DNA of 9,563 bases from Chloroflexia bacterium (GTDB lineage: Bacteria; Chloroflexota; Chloroflexia; Thermomicrobiales; JALYUS01). Every line of letters starts with the position of its first letter. Position 1 is the first letter of the stretch. Made by a program: the position numbers and the translations under genes. Below the pieces are notes generated by a model, which worked only from the letters and a program-made list of their open reading frames with translations, was not told the origin of the DNA and ran no database searches. Shown in pieces: positions 6,433 to 9,563 of this stretch. The DNA lies in NCBI GenBank assembly GCA_025928215.1, contig JAICJW010000150.1, positions 1-9,563 of the forward strand. Direction: 5' to 3'.

Positions 6433-7509
6433 ATGGACGAAGGGCGAACGGAACCGTACGCGATGTACACGACGATGCATTGGCAACCGGCGGATATCCG
6501 CACGCTGCTTGCTGAGGGATGGGCAGGGGCGAGCGAAGCCGCTGCCGTGCTCGCGGACGCGGCTCGTATCTTCGTCGTCGGTATCGGTACGAGTTTCCAT
6601 GCGGCGCAGATCGGCGCGAACCTGCTGCGGAGCGCCGGAGCGGACGCTCGCGCGGTGGATTCGTACGAGTTCGCTACCTATCCCTATGCGCTTCATCAGG
6701 GCGACGCGGTAATCGTCATGGCGCATACGGGCAGGAAACAGTATTCGGCGCGGGCGATCGAATTGGCGAAGGCGGCCGGGGTGCCATGTATCGGCATCAG
6801 TGGGCAAGGCTCGGAGATGGGCGACGATGGTCTCGCGCTCGTGCTGCGAACCGTTGCACGGGAAACGTCGGCGGCATATACCGCCAGCCATCTCGGCGCG
6901 CTGACCGTGCTGGCGCAGATCGCAACCGCGCTCGGCGAGCGGCGCGATGCGTCGGCGGTGCAGGGGTGGCGCGATGCTCTTACTGCGTTGCCGGATCAGA
7001 TCGCGGAGGTTCTGCGGCGCGAAGGCGAGATCGAACGCGTCGCTCGCGCAATCTTCGCGGCAAACTGCCGCATCTTCTGCATCGGTGCGGGGCCGAATGC
7101 ACCCACCGCGACCGAGGCGTCGCTCAAAGCGCGCGAGACGGCGTACATGACAATTGATGGCATGAGTCTCGAGCAGTTCCTGCACGGCCCGATGGTGACG
7201 GTCAATCCGGACGATCAGATCGTCGCGATCGCGGCGGCGGGGCCGGGAATGGATCGCCTCGGGCAAGTGTGCAATGCGCTTCGCCTGATCGGCTCGCCGC
7301 TCTGGGTCGTCGGTCATGCGATTGAACCTGTGCCGGACGCGCCGCGCTTCCCGCTGCCCGACCTGCCGGAGCCGCTTTCGCCGCTCCTCGCTGTCGTCCC
7401 CGTGCAGTTGCTCGCGTATTATCTGGCGGTCGCAAAGGGCACAAACCCGGACACCTTCCGCCGCGACGATCCGCGCTATCTCACCGCCTTCAGCAGCCTG
7501 CGGCTCTGA
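6433..7509 (+). CDS. Tandem SIS-domain protein, GlmS isomerase-domain-like
   Basis: A 358-residue protein matching the C-terminal isomerase half of GlmS with no glutaminase domain, like AgaS/FrlB-type amino-sugar or fructosamine enzymes. The ATG at 6433 is given as start; a GTG at 6424 nine bases upstream is nearly as good, with AGGAAAG just before it. SIS domain 1 shows FVVGIGTSFHAAQIGANLL (47-65) and AHTGRKQYSARAIELAKAAG (97-116). SIS domain 2 shows CIGAGPNAPTATEASLKARE (216-235) and GMSLEQFLHGPM (243-254). Glu235 and His251 match the GlmS isomerase residues of ALKLKE and ELKHGP. The GlmS C-terminal KSVT lysine is not kept (the end reads DDPRYLTAFSSLRL), so glucosamine-6-phosphate synthesis is unlikely; isomerase or deaminase action on a phosphosugar is the family-based guess. 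It is probably cotranscribed with the cupin gene 81 bases downstream. Confidence 0.85.
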   Translation: MDEGRTEPYAMYTTMHWQPADIRTLLAEGWAGASEAAAVLADAARIFVVGIGTSFHAAQIGANLLRSAGADARAVDSYEFATYPYALHQGDAVIVMAHTGRKQYSARAIELAKAAGVPCIGISGQGSEMGDDGLALVLRTVARETSAAYTASHLGALTVLAQIATALGERRDASAVQGWRDALTALPDQIAEVLRREGEIERVARAIFAANCRIFCIGAGPNAPTATEASLKARETAYMTIDGMSLEQFLHGPMVTVNPDDQIVAIAAAGPGMDRLGQVCNALRLIGSPLWVVGHAIEPVPDAPRFPLPDLPEPLSPLLAVVPVQLLAYYLAVAKGTNPDTFRRDDPRYLTAFSSLRL

Positions 7510-7590
7510 GACGATACACCGATAAGGACCGCAGCGACGCGGCGGGCGTCGAGAAAGTGCGAGCGGGAGAATGAGAGGGGAAGATTACCG

Positions 7591-7923
7591 ATGCAGGCAT
7601 ACGATCTTGACGAATTGCTCGCCGCGCATGCGGAGGCGGGCACGCTCTATCACGAGTTCGTGCGTGAGCCGTCGCTCAGTACGGGCCTCTATATCCTTGC
7701 TGCCGGGACGCGCGATCCGCAACAGCCGCATACCGAGGATGAGGTCTATTCGATCATCAGCGGGCGCGGGCAGATCATGGTGGCGGGGGAGGATCGCGCC
7801 GTGCGGGCGGGGAGCGTCGTCTTCGTCGCGGCGGGTGTGGAGCATCGCTTCCACACCATCACGGAAGACCTGACGATCCTCGTCTTCTTCGCACCCGCAC
7901 GGCGCTCGCTGGCCACCGAATAG
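7591..7923 (+). CDS. Small single-domain cupin
   Basis: A 110-residue protein with one cupin barrel. The start ATG at 7591 follows GAGAGGGGAAG. Motif 1 is PQQPHTEDEVYSIISGRG (residues 43-60), with His47 and Glu51 as likely metal ligands; the first His of the classical HxH is Gln45. Motif 2 is AGVEHRFHTI (81-90) with His85. The pattern is common in small cupins of sugar-catabolic clusters, which act as epimerases, isomerases or mutarotase-like helpers; the role here is unassigned. It is last in the plus-strand run and is followed 14 bases later by a hairpin terminator. Confidence 0.87.
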   Translation: MQAYDLDELLAAHAEAGTLYHEFVREPSLSTGLYILAAGTRDPQQPHTEDEVYSIISGRGQIMVAGEDRAVRAGSVVFVAAGVEHRFHTITEDLTILVFFAPARRSLATE

Positions 7924-7937
7924 TATGGAGGCATAAA

Positions 7938-7970
7938 AGGAAAGGGCACCCTTTGTGGGCGCCCTTTCCT
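7938..7970. terminator. Bidirectional intrinsic terminator
   Basis: AGGAAAGGGC (7938-7947) pairs with GCCCTTTCCT (7961-7970); after one A-C mismatch, CCC/GGG extends the stem by three pairs around a TTTGT loop (7952-7956). Read on the minus strand the stem runs into TTTTATGCC, a proper T tract for the solute-binding protein transcript. On the plus strand the tail GTCTATTG is weaker but follows the cupin stop by 14 bases. It lies between convergent genes. Confidence 0.8.
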
Positions 7971-7994
7971 GTCTATTGCCGGCTGCCGACCGGT

Positions 7995-9563
7995 TCACGT
8001 GCACTTGATGTCGAGCTTCGCCTCGCGGGCGGAGAGCTGCGCTTGATCAACTAATTGCTGCGCGCCCTTTTTCAGGTAATCATCGAGGCTTTCCTGATCG
8101 CTGAGATAGGCCTGGAAGTTCTGGCCCCATTGCGGCCGGTCGGCCTGGCTGACATTGTTGAAGTACATCAGATGCCGGTAGAAGATCTGCTCCGGGTTCT
8201 GCTGGAAGAGCGCGAATCGTGGGTCATCCAACTTGACGTTCTGATTCGCGGGCAGGCGATACGATGGTTTGACGTACTCCGCCTGAATCTTCGGCTGCGT
8301 CATCCACTGCATGTAATCAACGGCGATCGCCTGACCCATCGCATCCTTGCCCTTCTCGCGCAGATCGGCGATTGGGATGCCGTAGGTCGTGTCGCGCTCG
8401 CCGTCGTCGGCAATCTTGCCCGCGTTCGCGGCCACGTCCGCGCCGAAGGTCTCCGCGTCCGGCTGCGGCGTCGGGAAGGCGCCGATGTCGAACTTGGCAA
8501 GCCCCTCCGCCTTCGCCTCGTCAATCAGTTGGAGGAAGGCCTGATTTTCGAACATCATCGCGCCTTTGCCCTCGTAGAAGAGTTGCCGCGCGTTGCTAAC
8601 ATTGACCGAGGTGAACCCCGGCTCGTAATAGGTGAAGAGTTTCTTTAGCGCGGGCCAGCCCGCGCGTGCCCACGGCGTGTCATAGGGCCACTTACCGCCG
8701 CACACCGCCTCAATTTTCTGTTGGAGGCTCATGAACTGGTTGCCGCCCGTGATGGCGTCCCACTGCTTGCGATCCAGCGAGATCATCAGGATCCAGCAGG
8801 TATGCGAGATCGTCTGCACATCGCCCGCGCGGGCAATGGGGATGAATCCCGCCGCCTTCAATTTATCCATGGCAGTGAACCACTGCTTCCACGTCTTCGG
8901 CACGTCGGCATCCGTGAGACCTGCCTTCGCCCAGGCATCTTTGTTATAGACCCACGCGGATTTGTAGCGGGTGAAGGGCAGGCCGTAGTTATTCTTGAGG
9001 CCATACTTCGCGAAGATGAGGAGGTCCGGCGCGAAATCGCCCCGCCAGGGTTGCCCGGTGTACGGGGAGACCTTATCCAGTTCCGGCGTCAGACTGACCC
9101 ACTGGACGGTGTTCGTCGTTTCCTGCACATCGGTTATGATCTGATCGGGGAAGGTATTGACGATGGTCGCCAGAGATTTCGAGGCGGAGTGTGTCGTCAC
9201 CCATTGGTAGAGGTCGGTTGCGGTCGTGCCGGGGACATCGGTGAGGTCAATCGTGACGCCCGGATGCTCCGTCTGATACCGCTTGAGCAGATCGGCGAAG
9301 ATGACCGTATCCGGATCCGGCTTGCCGGTGGAGAGGGGCGGGTTCGGCTGCCGCGCCATCGAGATGTTACCCTTCAGTTCGGGCCGTGTCACGGTGATCG
9401 AGGCGTTGGCGGCGGGTGTCGCGCCGGCCGCGACGGCGGACCCTGTTAGGGCGGTCGCCGCCGCAGCGGCGGGCGTCGGTGTAAGAATAGTCACGACGGC
9501 CTGGGGCGTTGGGGCCGCGCCGCCGCTTGTGGGCGCCGCGCCCGCTTTCGGCGTGGCGGTCGC
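7995..9563 (-). CDS. ABC transporter family-1 solute-binding lipoprotein (5' end outside window)
   Basis: The frame is open from the TGA at 7997-7995 to the right edge, giving 522 visible residues. A GTG at 9494 is internal: upstream codons keep encoding the same Ala/Pro/Thr/Gly-rich linker (…AAPTSGGAAPTPQAVV…). Such linkers follow the lipobox Cys in Chloroflexota and Gram-positive binding lipoproteins, so the signal peptide is expected just outside the window. After about 75 linker residues the extracellular solute-binding domain shows VIFADLLKRYQTEHPGVTID, YGLPFTRYKSAWVYNKDAWA, PKTWKQWFTAMDKLKAAGF and FYEGKGAMMFENQAFL, all typical of carbohydrate-binding family 1. Permease genes are not in the window. 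The C-terminus ends in DIKCT with an unusual terminal-region Cys. The ligand is probably a sugar or oligosaccharide, by family; it may feed the neighbouring catabolic genes. Confidence 0.88.
   Translation of the reverse strand, partial: ATATPKAGAAPTSGGAAPTPQAVVTILTPTPAAAAATALTGSAVAAGATPAANASITVTRPELKGNISMARQPNPPLSTGKPDPDTVIFADLLKRYQTEHPGVTIDLTDVPGTTATDLYQWVTTHSASKSLATIVNTFPDQIITDVQETTNTVQWVSLTPELDKVSPYTGQPWRGDFAPDLLIFAKYGLKNNYGLPFTRYKSAWVYNKDAWAKAGLTDADVPKTWKQWFTAMDKLKAAGFIPIARAGDVQTISHTCWILMISLDRKQWDAITGGNQFMSLQQKIEAVCGGKWPYDTPWARAGWPALKKLFTYYEPGFTSVNVSNARQLFYEGKGAMMFENQAFLQLIDEAKAEGLAKFDIGAFPTPQPDAETFGADVAANAGKIADDGERDTTYGIPIADLREKGKDAMGQAIAVDYMQWMTQPKIQAEYVKPSYRLPANQNVKLDDPRFALFQQNPEQIFYRHLMYFNNVSQADRPQWGQNFQAYLSDQESLDDYLKKGAQQLVDQAQLSAREAKLDIKCT

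Noticed and set aside
5911..7317. Long open frame of 468 codons on the minus strand across the NIPSNAP and SIS genes
   Set aside because: Arg-rich, low-complexity translation overlapping two recognisable proteins; a compositional shadow.
1..9563. tRNA, rRNA, CRISPR array, insertion sequence or attachment site
   Set aside because: None was seen by reading both strands; no repeat-spacer pattern, transposase or long terminal inverted repeats.

Overview
The window is high-GC bacterial DNA, densely coding, with gene families typical of Chloroflexota (Thermomicrobia-like): a YafY-type WYL regulator, a NIPSNAP protein, a GlmS-like SIS protein without an amidotransferase domain, an IlvD/Edd dehydratase, an MDR dehydrogenase and a family-1 solute-binding lipoprotein with a long Ala/Pro/Thr linker. 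The taxonomic guess is inference from protein style only; there is no rRNA or other phylogenetic marker.

Layout. (1) Positions 1-757 (+): the C-terminal 251 residues of a secreted, cysteine-rich protein with a Stig1-like cysteine motif and an Ala/Pro/Thr tail; its start lies off the left edge. It ends at a strong hairpin at 817-840. (2) Positions 849-1394 (-): a carboxymuconolactone decarboxylase/AhpD-like gene whose frame holds one in-frame TGA exactly where the second Cys of the CxxC redox motif belongs. A SECIS-like hairpin follows at the right distance, so this is best read as a selenoprotein with a CxxU centre. (3) Positions 1550-3274 (+): an IlvD/Edd-family dehydratase, diverging from the selenoprotein gene and converging on the next pair. 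(4) Positions 3289-5372 (-): a WYL regulator followed 53 bases later by a zinc-less MDR dehydrogenase. (5) A 105-base divergent control region (5373-5477) with a perfect inverted repeat and a 13-base direct repeat. (6) Positions 5478-7923 (+): NIPSNAP protein, tandem-SIS sugar isomerase/deaminase-like protein and a small cupin. (7) A hairpin terminator at 7938-7970 shared with (8) a family-1 solute-binding lipoprotein on the minus strand (7995 to the right edge, N-terminus outside).

Taken together, the dehydratase, dehydrogenase, SIS protein, cupin and solute-binding protein suggest uptake and breakdown of a sugar, sugar acid or amino sugar under a WYL regulator; the substrate cannot be read from the sequence. 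The most notable item is the predicted selenoprotein, which a standard annotation would split into two short fragments or call a pseudogene.
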